Counted from the first letter of the stretch, positions 1-9,294 are shown. The stretch: DNA of 32,736 nucleotides from Methanophagales archaeon (GCA_021159465.1 JAGGRR010000015.1:1-32736), one strand, 5' to 3'. Translations and numbers: made by a program. Notes: a model not told the origin generated them from the letters alone.

Positions 1-243
1 GCTTAGAAGCCTGTAAACTCCCTTAACGATGCTTTAGCCTTTAATTCGCTTATTACGAAGGTTATATCACCTTCAAAGCAATTAGAAACTTTAGCTTTTA
101 ATTTTTTCGGTTTTTATCCGTTGACTTTTAATTATACGCAATTAAAAATTGTCGTTTTAAGTGGCGGTGGTAAAAAATGGTGCTTTGATAGATTGGAGAG
201 TGGTATGATGATCCTTTGTGAATAGTTGGTGGAGGGGATTAAT
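1..243 (-). mobile_element. Truncated, rearranged insertion-sequence remnant (inverted copy of the right-end element)
   Basis: Read on the minus strand, positions 80 down to 21 match 32612-32671 almost base for base, and 243 down to 183 match 32511-32568 with only a few changes. The 81-182 stretch between them has no counterpart in the right-hand copy (43 bp there). Translated, the matching parts give transposase-like peptides (CFEGDITFVISELKAKASL; NPLHQLFTKDHHTTLQSIK), but the frame is broken and a stop follows the final FTGF. This is a dead 5' fragment of the transposase gene that also starts at the right end of the window. Positions 244-363 contain nothing I recognise. Confidence 0.8.
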
Positions 244-363
244 TGTACATGCACCATCGGCGGTGTTTGTGTCTCATCTCCTGTTAAGATTTACCCCCAT
301 AAAAAATAATTTTCTTGTTGTAACCCTCTTTACCCATCTACCAATCCCAATCAGCCGAAAAGC

Positions 364-1014
364 TCAGGGGGCAAATATAGAACTGATCCTCTCTACGTTC
401 TTCGTCTTTGCAAATATCGTCACGAGATCATGAGCTTTTATCACAGTATCACCTTTTGGTAATATAATATCCCCATCACGCTCTATTGCCACGATTATAC
501 CCTCCTTTATACGCAATTTTGATATCTTCTTCCCCACTACCTTCGATTTATCGGAAACGATAACCTCGAAAATCTCTGCCTTACCACCACTCACAGGCAG
601 AAAATCCTTTATCCGCGGGCGTTTCACCGAGAAATAGAGATGACTGGCAACGGTCATATCTGGATTCTCATACATGAAGATGCCTGCCTCCTTGAACATC
701 TCCACATGCTCCTCCTGATTCACCACCGCAACCGTCTTCTTTGTTCCCATCCCCTTCGCTGTTAATGCCATCATCAGGTTTGCTGCATCATCGGAAGTGG
801 TGGCTATCAGTGCATCTGCCTTACTCGCATCTGCCTGCACCAGAGTTGATCTCTCCGTTGCATCTCCCAGAATCGTAAGAACATCATATTGCGCTGCTAT
901 CTCGCGGCAGCGCTTCTCATCCTGGTCTATCACCACAACATCGTTCTTCTCTTTCGTTGCTATCTTTACCAGATTCTTACCTATTCCCCCTAACCCCACT
1001 ATTATCAGATACAT
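364..1014 (-). CDS. trkA: TrkA-like NAD-binding K+ transport regulator (RCK: TrkA-N plus TrkA-C)
   Basis: This 216-residue protein has the two-domain layout of TrkA/KtrA-type cytoplasmic regulators that gate a Trk/Ktr potassium channel by binding NAD(H) or adenine nucleotides. The N-terminal Rossmann fold begins at once (MYLIIVGLGGIGKNL, glycine motif GxGxxG at residues 8-13) with the acidic end of strand 2 at VVIDQDE. The TrkA-C domain occupies roughly residues 135-216 (AEIFEVIVSDKSKVVGKKISKL... HDLVTIFAKTK). The start cannot move downstream without losing the first beta strand, so the gene really overlaps the end of alaS by 38 bp. No TrkH/KtrB channel gene lies in the window, so the transport partner is unknown. 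The family call is secure; the exact channel partner is inference. Confidence 0.9.
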   Translation of the reverse strand: MYLIIVGLGGIGKNLVKIATKEKNDVVVIDQDEKRCREIAAQYDVLTILGDATERSTLVQADASKADALIATTSDDAANLMMALTAKGMGTKKTVAVVNQEEHVEMFKEAGIFMYENPDMTVASHLYFSVKRPRIKDFLPVSGGKAEIFEVIVSDKSKVVGKKISKLRIKEGIIVAIERDGDIILPKGDTVIKAHDLVTIFAKTKNVERISSIFAP

Positions 1015-3865
1015 GATCTCGAATCTCCTTCAACTGCTCACTCACCAGCTCCAGACCCGCTGCTATACCATCCCCCATCCGCTCTATCCTCTCGCCACCT
1101 CCTCTTGCCATCTTCGCAGTTCCTCCACCACCGCCTCCCAGCACATGACAAACTCGCTTCACTATCATAGCTGCATCCAGATCAAGAGTATCGGGCACAG
1201 AGGATACAACAGCTACTCGATTATCTATCCTCGAGAGTAGCAATGTCACAAACCCCTCGGTTGATAACTGCGATGCAATTCTCATCAGCTCCTTCACATC
1301 TGCATCTGGTATAATTTCTGCAATTACCCTTCGTCCTATACCTTCTAGCTCCTGTGCCTTGGCTTTCAGAATACTGACATGCAATTCCGCTATCTCTGCT
1401 CTCAATCGCTCATTCTCTTTCTTCAACTGCTTCCACTCACCAAAGAACCGTTCCACCGTCTCTGGCAGCCTATCCTCCGGTATCCTGAGCACCGATGCCG
1501 ATCTCTTTATCAAATCATCCCGTGCCTGTATCTCCATCACTGCTGCTTCGCCTGCGGAATACCATAACCGCTCTATTCCGTCCTGTATCCGTTCTGTACG
1601 CAATATCTTTATTGGACCCACCTCACCGGTCTTCGAACAATGAGTACCCGCACATGCCTGCACATCTTCATCCGCACCTATACGCACGATTCGCAGTTCC
1701 TTACCCGGAGGCACACCGCCCTGATAGATACGAAAACCGTACCTTCTCTCCGCTTCGTTCCGATCCATAAAAGAAGCGCTTATATCCTCATCACGCATGA
1801 CCATCTCATTAGCGAGCTTCTCTATTTCCCGCTTCTCTGCATCTGAAATACGTTTGAAATGAGTTATATCAAGTCTGGACCTCAATTCCCCCTTCTGCGC
1901 TCCCGCCTGCCACACATGCCTGCCCAGTACCTTCCTCGCTGCCCATATTACTATATGTGTGGCAGAATGGTGTCTTGTATGCGCCATTCTCCGCCTGTAA
2001 TCTATACTGCCACTTACCTGCTTCCCTCTTTCTATCCCGATCGCATCTGTATCTGTATCTACCTCATGCAATATCACTCCCTCTACATCTCGCACGTCAA
2101 CAACCTTTAATTCATTGCCAGTACCCGTATCGAGACGGATGACTCCGGTATCAGCAGGCTGACCACCACCTTCTGGATAGAATAGTGTCCTATCCAGCAC
2201 AATGAACTTATCAAAATAATCCAGCACAGTGGCACTGAAAACCGTTGATTCTGGCTCATCATAGTACAATTGCCTGGTCTTCGGGATTGATTTCGTTCGT
2301 TCCTTCAAACTCATCAGCGCCATGTCTTCTTCTTGTCTCTTCGCCTCGCCATGCATTCTCGCAACCCGGGAATAGAAATCCTCAGGTATGTTTATATCTG
2401 CAGTTACATTTGTATTTGCATTTGTATTCTGAATCCTGGAAGCAACCTCTCTTGTGAATTCTGGTGGTATACCATACGTATCATACAAATTGATGAGTGT
2501 ATCAATGGATATCCCTTTGCGCTCCATCATCATCTGTCTTATTAGCCGCTCACCCTTCGATAAGGTCTCTTCGTATCTCCGCTTCTCCAATGCCAGCATC
2601 TCATTTATCATATCCACAGATTCCGCCAACTCTGGAAATGACTTCCTTAACATTTTTATGTGAAGCGAAACAAGCTCTTCTAATGGCATATCGCATTGTA
2701 ACGATTTAAGCATTCTCAATGCCTGTCTTATAACCAGTCTCGCAAGATAACCCTCCTTCGCATTCGATGGCACTATACCATCAGCGAGCATGAAAGCCAA
2801 GCACCGCGTGTGGTCTGCAACTGCATAGACCGTCTCCAGTGGCTCAAGGAAATTATCAAAGAAATCATCAGATAGCTGCAGCTTCCGGGCTATCTCTCGC
2901 TTATTCATCACACCAGATAATCGTGCTATTTCTATCAACTCGTTGTAATATCTCTCCTTTGGGTGTTCCATCCCAACAGAACCCAGCAGTTCTTCTATCA
3001 CTTCCGGGAATATCGCATCATACACCGTGGGTGTACCTTTTGATGCCCACACAAATCGTTCCAGTCCATATCCCGTGTCTACTATGTACGTCTCCATCTT
3101 CCTGTACCACTGCCCTCCTATAAAGGTATCACCGTTACTGTTATTATTACTGTTACTACGATGATGAACAGCTTCAAGGTCCATGAATACCAGTGTGGCG
3201 AGTTCTAGACCTCCTGCTATGACCTCAAGACAGGGTCCTGCATTTCCTCCGCCCACCCACGGCGCTTCCTTATACGTTATTCCCTCTTCTGCTACTCCCA
3301 GTTGCTTCAAGAACTCATCACAGTACTGCACAGTCTCGTTCTTCCAGTATATCTCCTTCTCACCGCGTTTATTGAATGCATGATGCCCCATCATCTCGAA
3401 CATCGTTAGATGTCGTCCACTCTTACCTATCGAGTGCAGGTCCTCAAGCCTGATACACGGCTGTGAGATGACGAGTGGATTTGCTGGTGGAGGAACGCTG
3501 CCGGAGGTGATTAACGGCTGGAAGTTGGCAATGGAAGCGATATTGAGGTAAATATCATCTCGCCAGCGTGCTACTACCGGGTACCTCTTCAGTCGTGTAT
3601 GGTTCCTCAATTCGAAGAACGATAAGAAAGATTCCCGTATCTCTTCTGGACTATGCTCCTTAAATAGAGGCGCACCAATGAACGAGTAGATTTCACATGG
3701 TGCATCACCACATGTATCCCTATCTCTGTCCCGTGTCCAGAACCCGGAACCACACTTCTTGCATTCCTTCCTTACAAATCCGTTCTCTTTAAAGTATTTA
3801 ATATTATACTCATCTTCATGTTCATGTTCACGAGCTACATCTACCCCCTGATCATGATTGTTCAT
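977..3865 (-). CDS. alaS: Alanyl-tRNA synthetase, archaeal type
   Basis: The 962-residue protein charges tRNA-Ala with alanine. It has the archaeal N-terminal extension with a zinc-type cluster (C35, C38, C52, C57 in CKKCGSGFWTRDRDRDTCGDAPC-like context), the class II catalytic core with motif 2/3 features such as GYGLERFVWA, the editing domain with the metal ligands HSATH (H633, H637) and CAGTH (C738, H742), and the glycine-rich C-terminal domain (GGGGGG...ARGGG). Several low-complexity dipeptide runs interrupt it: EHEHED near residue 15, SNSNNNSNG near 238, NTNANTNV near 480 and DTDTDA near 604, all encoded by hexamer-like DNA repeats. They fall between conserved blocks and so may be tolerated loops. 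A purine-rich stretch precedes the ATG. The gene is probably transcribed together with the overlapping trkA-like gene. Confidence 0.97.
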   Translation of the reverse strand: MNNHDQGVDVAREHEHEDEYNIKYFKENGFVRKECKKCGSGFWTRDRDRDTCGDAPCEIYSFIGAPLFKEHSPEEIRESFLSFFELRNHTRLKRYPVVARWRDDIYLNIASIANFQPLITSGSVPPPANPLVISQPCIRLEDLHSIGKSGRHLTMFEMMGHHAFNKRGEKEIYWKNETVQYCDEFLKQLGVAEEGITYKEAPWVGGGNAGPCLEVIAGGLELATLVFMDLEAVHHRSNSNNNSNGDTFIGGQWYRKMETYIVDTGYGLERFVWASKGTPTVYDAIFPEVIEELLGSVGMEHPKERYYNELIEIARLSGVMNKREIARKLQLSDDFFDNFLEPLETVYAVADHTRCLAFMLADGIVPSNAKEGYLARLVIRQALRMLKSLQCDMPLEELVSLHIKMLRKSFPELAESVDMINEMLALEKRRYEETLSKGERLIRQMMMERKGISIDTLINLYDTYGIPPEFTREVASRIQNTNANTNVTADINIPEDFYSRVARMHGEAKRQEEDMALMSLKERTKSIPKTRQLYYDEPESTVFSATVLDYFDKFIVLDRTLFYPEGGGQPADTGVIRLDTGTGNELKVVDVRDVEGVILHEVDTDTDAIGIERGKQVSGSIDYRRRMAHTRHHSATHIVIWAARKVLGRHVWQAGAQKGELRSRLDITHFKRISDAEKREIEKLANEMVMRDEDISASFMDRNEAERRYGFRIYQGGVPPGKELRIVRIGADEDVQACAGTHCSKTGEVGPIKILRTERIQDGIERLWYSAGEAAVMEIQARDDLIKRSASVLRIPEDRLPETVERFFGEWKQLKKENERLRAEIAELHVSILKAKAQELEGIGRRVIAEIIPDADVKELMRIASQLSTEGFVTLLLSRIDNRVAVVSSVPDTLDLDAAMIVKRVCHVLGGGGGGTAKMARGGGERIERMGDGIAAGLELVSEQLKEIRDHVSDNSGVRGNR

Positions 3866-3993
3866 CCTCTGAAAAACACCTCACACCTTTCCTCTTTATC
3901 TTTATCTTCTATACTATAATACTTTCTATCGTTCTCCTTTATTATTTATTTTATTAGCTCTCCTTATCCCCCCTTTATCTGACTACCTGGCAG

Positions 3994-5085
3994 TTATTGC
4001 ATCACAAAAAGCTTATAAATGTGCTTCAATGCGTTAACCACCCTCATATTCTGCTCCTCTGTACCTACTGTAATCCTGATGAGAGAGTCGCCAGCACCGC
4101 GGAAGGAGGAGCAATCCCTGACCACCACCCCTTCACGGAGCAGAGCATCATAAACAGCATGAGATTTCGCAGGAGAGACATCAACGAGTACGAAATTCGC
4201 ATCCGAGGGGAAAACAGTGAAGAATGGCTGCAGGTGCTCAATCAAGAACTCCCTGCCTTCCCGTATCAGTTTGACTGTGTTGTGCAGGTGCTCTTTATCA
4301 CGCAGTGCTGCAATCGCGGCTGCAATTGCGATGCTATTAACTGAGAAGGGCATTGCGACACGTTTATAGATACCGGTGAGCCACTTTGGAACCACAGCAT
4401 AGCCAACTCTGAGACCCGCGAGTGCAAAAGCCTTTGAGAAAGTCCGTAATACCACTATGTTCATATTCTCATCCCCACGCACATGTTTCACCATCGAGAA
4501 TGAAGAAGGTGCAAATTCCGCATACGCCTCATCTATAATGACCATTGTTTCAGGAACTGCTGCTGCAATTGCATGCACGTCCTCTTCCTTAATACTGTTA
4601 CCGGTTGGATTGTTCGGGGAAGCGAGGAATATCATCCTTGTTCTATCGTTACATGCTGATATTAGCTCATCCAGCGATATACTGAAGTCCTTCTCTCTTT
4701 TTACGTATCTTGGCGTACCTCCCGCTATCTTTATAAGCGATTCATAGAGCGAGAAAGTAGGAATTGGTATTACCCCCTCATCACCTTCTCCCATGAATAT
4801 CCTCACCAATGTATCAAGAACACCATCTATACCAGCACCTATGACTATTCTATCCTCTTCCACTTCAAGATATGCTGCAATTGCACTCTTAAGTTCCGCT
4901 TCGTCACCCTCCCAGGGATACAGGCTAAGGTCCAACTCACCGCTCTCTATCTTCTCTATTATCTCCGTTATTACCTGCCCACTGGTACCCAGAGGATTCT
5001 CATTCGAGCTCAGCTTTATCGCCCCTTTTATCAATTCCCCAGGTTTATATTCCTCCAGATCCTTCAATGTGGGTCGAATCCTCAT
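3994..5085 (-). CDS. hisC: Histidinol-phosphate aminotransferase
   Basis: A PLP-dependent class I/II aminotransferase of 363 residues that converts imidazole-acetol phosphate and glutamate to histidinol phosphate in histidine synthesis. The sequence has KLSSNENPLGTS near the start (substrate and PLP loop), ASPNNPTGN, IIDEAYAEFA and the Schiff-base lysine in TFSKAFALAGLRVGY. I start it at the ATG beginning MRIRPTLKDLEEY because GAGGAG lies 5-6 bases upstream. The frame stays open to 5298 with a hydrophobic, unrelated extension, and another ATG at 5103 would add six residues. An AT-rich tract (about 5105-5125) sits where a promoter would be, and the next gene is divergent. Other aromatic aminotransferases share the fold, but HisC is the best fit. 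Confidence 0.92.
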   Translation of the reverse strand: MRIRPTLKDLEEYKPGELIKGAIKLSSNENPLGTSGQVITEIIEKIESGELDLSLYPWEGDEAELKSAIAAYLEVEEDRIVIGAGIDGVLDTLVRIFMGEGDEGVIPIPTFSLYESLIKIAGGTPRYVKREKDFSISLDELISACNDRTRMIFLASPNNPTGNSIKEEDVHAIAAAVPETMVIIDEAYAEFAPSSFSMVKHVRGDENMNIVVLRTFSKAFALAGLRVGYAVVPKWLTGIYKRVAMPFSVNSIAIAAAIAALRDKEHLHNTVKLIREGREFLIEHLQPFFTVFPSDANFVLVDVSPAKSHAVYDALLREGVVVRDCSSFRGAGDSLIRITVGTEEQNMRVVNALKHIYKLFVMQ

Positions 5086-5183
5086 CCTTTCTCCTCGTAC
5101 CATAACTATAAAATAAAAAATAGAATCACTGATTAAAGCTAATAAAGCAAAGAGAGATAAATGACGGGGGAGAAGAAAAAGAC

Positions 5184-5396
5184 ATGTCATGTGGTATATG
5201 TGGTAAGCGAGAAGCAACGACAAGGTGCAGTATCTGCGGTATTCCTCTCTGTGAGAGCTGTGCGATAGAGATAAAAATAGAAGATACGCATCCAGCACAT
5301 CGAATAAAGGGTATTACAACACCCGGAATTACCGGTGAAGCGGTGAAGAAGAAGATTGTATGCCCAAAATGCGTTGTCGATGTGGATATATTTTGA
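5184..5396 (+). CDS. Small zinc-binding protein (paired Cys motifs)
   Basis: A 71-residue protein with clustered cysteines: CGICG at residues 3-7, CSICG at 15-19, CESC at 23-26 and CPKC near residue 60. The first half resembles a treble-clef/B-box-like zinc knuckle, and the last CxxC with a histidine pair (HPAH) may complete a second site. GGGGGAG lies about 10 bases before the ATG. It ends 10 bp before the riboflavin-pathway reductase and is probably co-transcribed with it. I do not recognise a named family, and the function is unknown. The hydrophobic divergent frame over this region is not credible as a gene. Confidence 0.7.
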   Translation: MSCGICGKREATTRCSICGIPLCESCAIEIKIEDTHPAHRIKGITTPGITGEAVKKKIVCPKCVVDVDIF

Positions 5397-5406
5397 GACC
5401 GAGACC

Positions 5407-6129
5407 ATGAACGCCAAACACCGACCTTTTGTATTTATAAATATGGCAATGAGTGTGGATGGTAAAGTGTCATCGGTGAGACGAGAACAGCTCAGGATAA
5501 GCGGTGTGGAAGACTTTAATAGGGTTGATTCACTGAGAGCGGGTAGCGATGCAATCATGGTCGGTATAGGCACAGTCCTGGCTGATAATCCTTCACTAAC
5601 CGTGAAGTCAGAAAAGAGGAGAAACGAACGCAAGAAAATGGGCAAACCCGAAAATCCTATCCGTGTGATCGTGGATAGCAAAGCGAGAACACCGATAGAC
5701 GCTGAAGTTCTGAACAAAGGTGCAGGCATGCGAATAATTGCAGTCTCAGAACGTGCGATTGTAGAAGATGTGGGGCGATTGGGAGATAAAGCGGAGACGG
5801 AGGTCGTGGTCTGTGGCAGGGAAGAAGTGGACCTGAAAGAGCTATTATATCTTTTATGGCTGCGTGGTGTGAACAGATTGATGGTGGAAGGTGGTGGAAC
5901 GCTCAACTGGTCTCTGCTCTCTCAAAGGCTGGTTGATGAGATTTATATCTATGTAGGCAATGTGGTAATAGGGGGCGAGAGCGCACCAACGCCGGTGGGT
6001 GGTGTGGGGTTTGTAAGAGATGAAGAACTGCTAAGGCTGGAGCTTATAAGTGCTGATAAAATGGATGAAGGTGTATTATTAAAATGGCGTGTTCTTAATC
6101 ATAACCATAAGGAAGACATAATTGTATGA
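5407..6129 (+). CDS. 2,5-diamino-6-(ribosylamino)-pyrimidinone 5'-phosphate reductase (RibD C-terminal/Rib7 family)
   Basis: A 240-residue NAD(P)H-dependent reductase of the RibD-C/dihydrofolate-reductase-like family. In archaea it reduces the ribosyl side chain of the riboflavin intermediate before deamination. Visible marks are FINMAMSVDGKVS at the N terminus, SDAIMVGIGTVLADNPSLTV, PIRVIVDSKART and the signature LMVEGGGTLNWSLL. There is no deaminase domain, as is normal for archaeal and fungal versions. The frame is open from 5356, but those 17 residues do not belong to the family, so I start at ATG 5407. The stop codon overlaps the next start codon (ATGA at 6126-6129), which indicates translational coupling. 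Confidence 0.9.
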   Translation: MNAKHRPFVFINMAMSVDGKVSSVRREQLRISGVEDFNRVDSLRAGSDAIMVGIGTVLADNPSLTVKSEKRRNERKKMGKPENPIRVIVDSKARTPIDAEVLNKGAGMRIIAVSERAIVEDVGRLGDKAETEVVVCGREEVDLKELLYLLWLRGVNRLMVEGGGTLNWSLLSQRLVDEIYIYVGNVVIGGESAPTPVGGVGFVRDEELLRLELISADKMDEGVLLKWRVLNHNHKEDIIV

Positions 6130-6389
6130 AACTACCAGCCGGGATAAAGGATAATATAAAGGATTTTGCATACATAACGCGGCGAAAACTGAGGGACAAC
6201 GATGGAGAAGTGAAAGGCGAGGTATTCCTATGGCGCAAGAAGGATGAGAAGGTTTTCAACTACTGGTTGAAGTGCCCCTATTGTGAAACAGAGGAGGAAT
6301 CAACTGTAACGCTCAGGAGGAGACCTTATAGATTGAAATGTAGCAACTGCGGTAAGAGTATCCTGATAGAGAAGCTTGGACCAAAGTGA
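6126..6389 (+). CDS. Small zinc-ribbon protein
   Basis: An 87-residue basic protein whose second half is a four-cysteine zinc ribbon: CPYC near residue 50 and CSNC near residue 77, separated by a beta-hairpin-like stretch (EEESTVTLRRRPYRLK). The first half is charged and has no motif I know. It overlaps the reductase gene by 4 bp, so the two are translated together. Such archaeal zinc ribbons often bind nucleic acid or act as protein adaptors, but nothing here fixes a role. The gene ends 16 bp before the convergent uppS gene. Confidence 0.75.
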   Translation: MKLPAGIKDNIKDFAYITRRKLRDNDGEVKGEVFLWRKKDEKVFNYWLKCPYCETEEESTVTLRRRPYRLKCSNCGKSILIEKLGPK

Positions 6390-6405
6390 AGTGCTGAATA
6401 TGGAT

Positions 6406-7299
6406 TCAGGAGAACGTTTTCACCAATTTTAGCATCCTCTTCACTGTATATCTCTTTCTCTCCTCCTCACGCTCCTGATAGGTTCTTATCGCCCTGAGCA
6501 GGTCTATTCTTCTGAACTCTGGCCAGAAAGGTGCGCAGAAATAAGCTGCGCATTCGTTGCCCAATGCCTGCCATGGCACAAAATTGCTCAACCTCATCTC
6601 GCCCCCTGTCCTTATAATCAGGTCCACTGCTGTCTTCACATCCTCCTCTGTACCTGTACCTGTACATGGACTCCCATCCCTCAACTTGCTCTCACTTATA
6701 TACAAATGCTGTGATATTGTATCCTCATTTATTTCTGATGCGGATAGCAGTCCCTTCTTCACCATGCCCGCAATTATTCGTACTGAATCCAGTATCTCCA
6801 TCCTGCCACTATAAGCCACTGCTATAAATAACCTGAAATTCCTGTATCGCTCGGTTGCGTGCTCTGCTTTCTTTATCGCTTCTCTCACACTCGCCGGCAG
6901 TAAGCTGATATTTCCTATTGCTCTCACCCTTACACCGCGACGGTGTACCCTATCATCCTTACTTATCTTCTCAAACTCGGCACGCATGAGTTCAAATAGC
7001 TGCTCCTTCTCCTCTTCCGTACGGCAGAAGTTCTCGATTGAGAAAGCGTATATCGTGAGTTGCTTTATGCCGAGATCAAAACACCACTCAATCATTCGCT
7101 CTGTCACTTCAGCGCCATAAAGGTAGCCCTCCTCTGCAGAAACTCCTATCTTCCTCGCAAATCGCCTGTTACCATCCATGATTATAGCCACGTGTTCAGG
7201 CAAGCTTCGTTCCAGTATCTCCTCCTCCAACATCCTCTCATATTCGCCATACGCCCTGTCACGGAGCCAATTGCATAGCCTCGCAACTTCTCGCTTCAT
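6406..7299 (-). CDS. uppS: Cis-prenyltransferase (UppS family, polyprenyl diphosphate synthase)
   Basis: A 297-residue cis-isoprenyl diphosphate synthase that adds isopentenyl units to make the long polyprenyl carrier lipid used for glycosylation. HVAIIMDGNRRFARKIG (D42 catalytic) is the family hallmark. YAFSIENFCRTEEE and FIAVAYSGRMEI follow, and DLIIRTGGEMRLSNF plus WPEFR are the C-terminal IPP-binding motifs. It is longer than bacterial UppS, as archaeal versions often are. One of its loops carries a TGTGT run coded by repeated six-base units (about 6649-6666). The start lies 2 bp after the DP1 stop codon, with GAGAGG 6-7 bases upstream, so it is read from the trx-DP1-uppS operon. Confidence 0.95.
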   Translation of the reverse strand: MKREVARLCNWLRDRAYGEYERMLEEEILERSLPEHVAIIMDGNRRFARKIGVSAEEGYLYGAEVTERMIEWCFDLGIKQLTIYAFSIENFCRTEEEKEQLFELMRAEFEKISKDDRVHRRGVRVRAIGNISLLPASVREAIKKAEHATERYRNFRLFIAVAYSGRMEILDSVRIIAGMVKKGLLSASEINEDTISQHLYISESKLRDGSPCTGTGTEEDVKTAVDLIIRTGGEMRLSNFVPWQALGNECAAYFCAPFWPEFRRIDLLRAIRTYQEREEERKRYTVKRMLKLVKTFS

Positions 7300-7301
7300 C
7301 T

Positions 7302-8819
7302 CTATCCCTCTCTACCTTTACCTTTACCTCTACCTTTACCAAAGTCCAGCACTTTTGTCTTCATCTGAGAGAGCTCTACCAGTGTTGCACATCCGACAAC
7401 GGGACTTATACCTCTCTTCTTCTGATATTGCGTCTGTGACTGCCAGGTTCCTGAATTTATCAGTAGCACATCACGATATCTTGCAATTCCAACTGTATGT
7501 GTATGTCCGCAATGGAGTATATCGGGTATGGGGTTTATCACACCATAATCATGCCCATCCGGGATAATGGACACACTGTTACCATATATCGGCGCTATAT
7601 GCCTCCTCCTTAGCATCTCTACCATCATATCTTCAGGTTTTGAATAATTCAGGCGTGATACAGAGTTAACGAAGTCGTCAAAAGATTGACCGTGATATAT
7701 CAATACAATTCTGCTACCAATCTTTATGTATGCGGGATTGCTCACGAAGCAGGTATCAGAGGAGAAGAAGCGCTGGAAATCCTCATACAATGGTGGCTGA
7801 GGCTCTGCACTCCTTACTGCATCGTGGTTACCCGGTGCAAGCACCACGTGTATACCACCGGGTATGCGCCGAAGACAGCGCGCTGCCGTCTTATACTGCT
7901 CCTCTATATCTGCAATTGCCAGATCATTCTCCTGTCCTGGGTATACACCTATCCCGTCCACGATATCACCTGCAACAATCAGATAACCGATGTCTATACC
8001 TCTGCTCCTGGCTTCTTCTCTCAGCCAGTCCACAAAGCTATCCCATGCATCTTCCCGGAAAGTATGGCTACCTACATGCATATCGGATATAAACAGCGCA
8101 TACTCAGGTTCTTCATCTTCGCATGAGGATGCAAGCGGCAAAGAAGACTGCGCTGACGCTGATTTATGGAGCGGGACATCGGGATACACCAGCCTATGGG
8201 CAAACAGATAACCGCTCCTGGTTAGAGTACCGGTCACACCTATCACCTCATCAGGAATTACCTCATTATGTGGGGGTATGACCACCGGGATATGCCCTGA
8301 AGGGTCTTCTAAATCAACCAGGAGATTGCCCCTCGCTGTTTTGTTCACCGAGGAGACCATGCCCACCACGGAAACATCTTCGTCCGTTCTTGTATTTCTA
8401 ACAAATCTTATCTGGGAACTATTCATCCTCCTCTTTATTATACCCCCTATCTCCTCGTATCTGCTGATGAAATGCTGTAAGAAATCACCCTGCTGCACAC
8501 TGTTACCACTATTGGAGAACGATTTAACAATTCCGGGTGGTGCTCGCCTCTGCTTCGGTGCTCGATGCTGTTGCTGTTGCTTGATGAGTTCTGCTATCTT
8601 CTCTCCGGAGATGACAAATATGGATGAGGAATCAAGCGATTTAGCCACCCATTCCGCTATCTCGTTGATCCCAACTCCTTGCTCCAATTGATATTGCCTT
8701 AATAAATCAATGACATCAGGCTGTACCTGATATCCCAGCTCAGCAAATCGCTTCACTATCTCTAACTCAACCTCAACCCCTACCTCGATCTCTCTGCCCC
8801 CGCGCTTTGGACCATCCAT
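7302..8819 (-). CDS. polB: DNA polymerase D (family D) small subunit DP1, 3'-5' exonuclease
   Basis: A 505-residue DP1, the proofreading subunit of the archaeal replicative polymerase PolD. An N-terminal helical region and an OB-fold segment (about residues 130-220, VSVVGMVSSVNKTARGNLLVDLEDPSG) precede a calcineurin-like phosphoesterase domain. That domain has its metal motifs in order: SDMHVGSHTF, AGDIVDGIG, APGNHDAVR, IYHGQSFDD and HCGHTHTVG. The catalytic motifs look intact. Low-complexity tracts are inserted at three places: EIEVGVEVELEI near the start, KQQQQHRAPKQ near residue 85 and GKGRGKGKG at the extreme C terminus, all from short DNA repeats. The large subunit DP2 is not in this window. 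It lies 25 bp after the thioredoxin gene and 2 bp before uppS. Confidence 0.95.
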   Translation of the reverse strand: MDGPKRGGREIEVGVEVELEIVKRFAELGYQVQPDVIDLLRQYQLEQGVGINEIAEWVAKSLDSSSIFVISGEKIAELIKQQQQHRAPKQRRAPPGIVKSFSNSGNSVQQGDFLQHFISRYEEIGGIIKRRMNSSQIRFVRNTRTDEDVSVVGMVSSVNKTARGNLLVDLEDPSGHIPVVIPPHNEVIPDEVIGVTGTLTRSGYLFAHRLVYPDVPLHKSASAQSSLPLASSCEDEEPEYALFISDMHVGSHTFREDAWDSFVDWLREEARSRGIDIGYLIVAGDIVDGIGVYPGQENDLAIADIEEQYKTAARCLRRIPGGIHVVLAPGNHDAVRSAEPQPPLYEDFQRFFSSDTCFVSNPAYIKIGSRIVLIYHGQSFDDFVNSVSRLNYSKPEDMMVEMLRRRHIAPIYGNSVSIIPDGHDYGVINPIPDILHCGHTHTVGIARYRDVLLINSGTWQSQTQYQKKRGISPVVGCATLVELSQMKTKVLDFGKGRGKGKGREG

Positions 8820-8844
8820 CGCTCATTCTTGATAGAATCTCGGA

Positions 8845-9294
8845 TCAGATCCATTCCTTCAACTTCGCTTCGAGATATGGTTTTGGTAAAGCGCCCTGGA
8901 TAACATCCACCGGCTCGCCGTTCTTAAATATGAACATTGTGGGTATAGCCATGATAGCGAACTCAGCGGCAATCCGTGGATTCTCATCCACATTCAGCTT
9001 CCCAAAAACAACCTTACCCGCATATTCACGCGCCAGCTCATCTATTATCGGTGACACCATTCTGCATGGCGCGCACCATGGAGCCCAGCAATCTACCACG
9101 ACCAGTGGATATTTCCTCACGGTTGGTATAAAACTGCTATCATCCAGGGTCAGGGGGTGGTCAATTAACTCCTTTGACCCCTCACCTTTCTTATTTCCTC
9201 TCATTGCACTCATTCTCGCTTCCATTTCACGCATCTTCTTCGCTTTTATCTGCTCTATCTCGAAATCTTTATTGCCACTACCCTCTTCCTTCAT
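8845..9294 (-). CDS. trx: Thioredoxin with N-terminal charged extension
   Basis: A 149-residue protein. Residues 42-149 are a standard thioredoxin fold with the active site WCAPC (C74, C77), the conserved buried Asp-type position in VVVDCWAPW and the cis-proline motif AIPTMFIFKNG. It reduces protein disulfides in the cytoplasm. The first ~40 residues (KDFEIEQIKAKKMREMEARMSAM) are highly charged and probably helical, which normal ~105-residue thioredoxins lack. No signal peptide is visible. The gene is first in a likely operon with DP1 and uppS, and there is no obvious functional link to replication. Confidence 0.93.
   Translation of the reverse strand: MKEEGSGNKDFEIEQIKAKKMREMEARMSAMRGNKKGEGSKELIDHPLTLDDSSFIPTVRKYPLVVVDCWAPWCAPCRMVSPIIDELAREYAGKVVFGKLNVDENPRIAAEFAIMAIPTMFIFKNGEPVDVIQGALPKPYLEAKLKEWI

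Noticed and set aside
797-1240. Plus-strand 147-codon frame opposite trkA/alaS
   Set aside because: An antisense shadow; both minus-strand proteins are clearly recognised.
5103-5298. Longer HisC N terminus (434 residues)
   Set aside because: The extra residues are hydrophobic, unlike any HisC, and overlap the promoter and the divergent zinc-protein gene; a good ribosome-binding site precedes 5085.
5187-5906. Minus-strand 239-codon frame opposite the riboflavin reductase
   Set aside because: A Ser/Thr/Leu-rich shadow of well-recognised + strand genes with no domain of its own.
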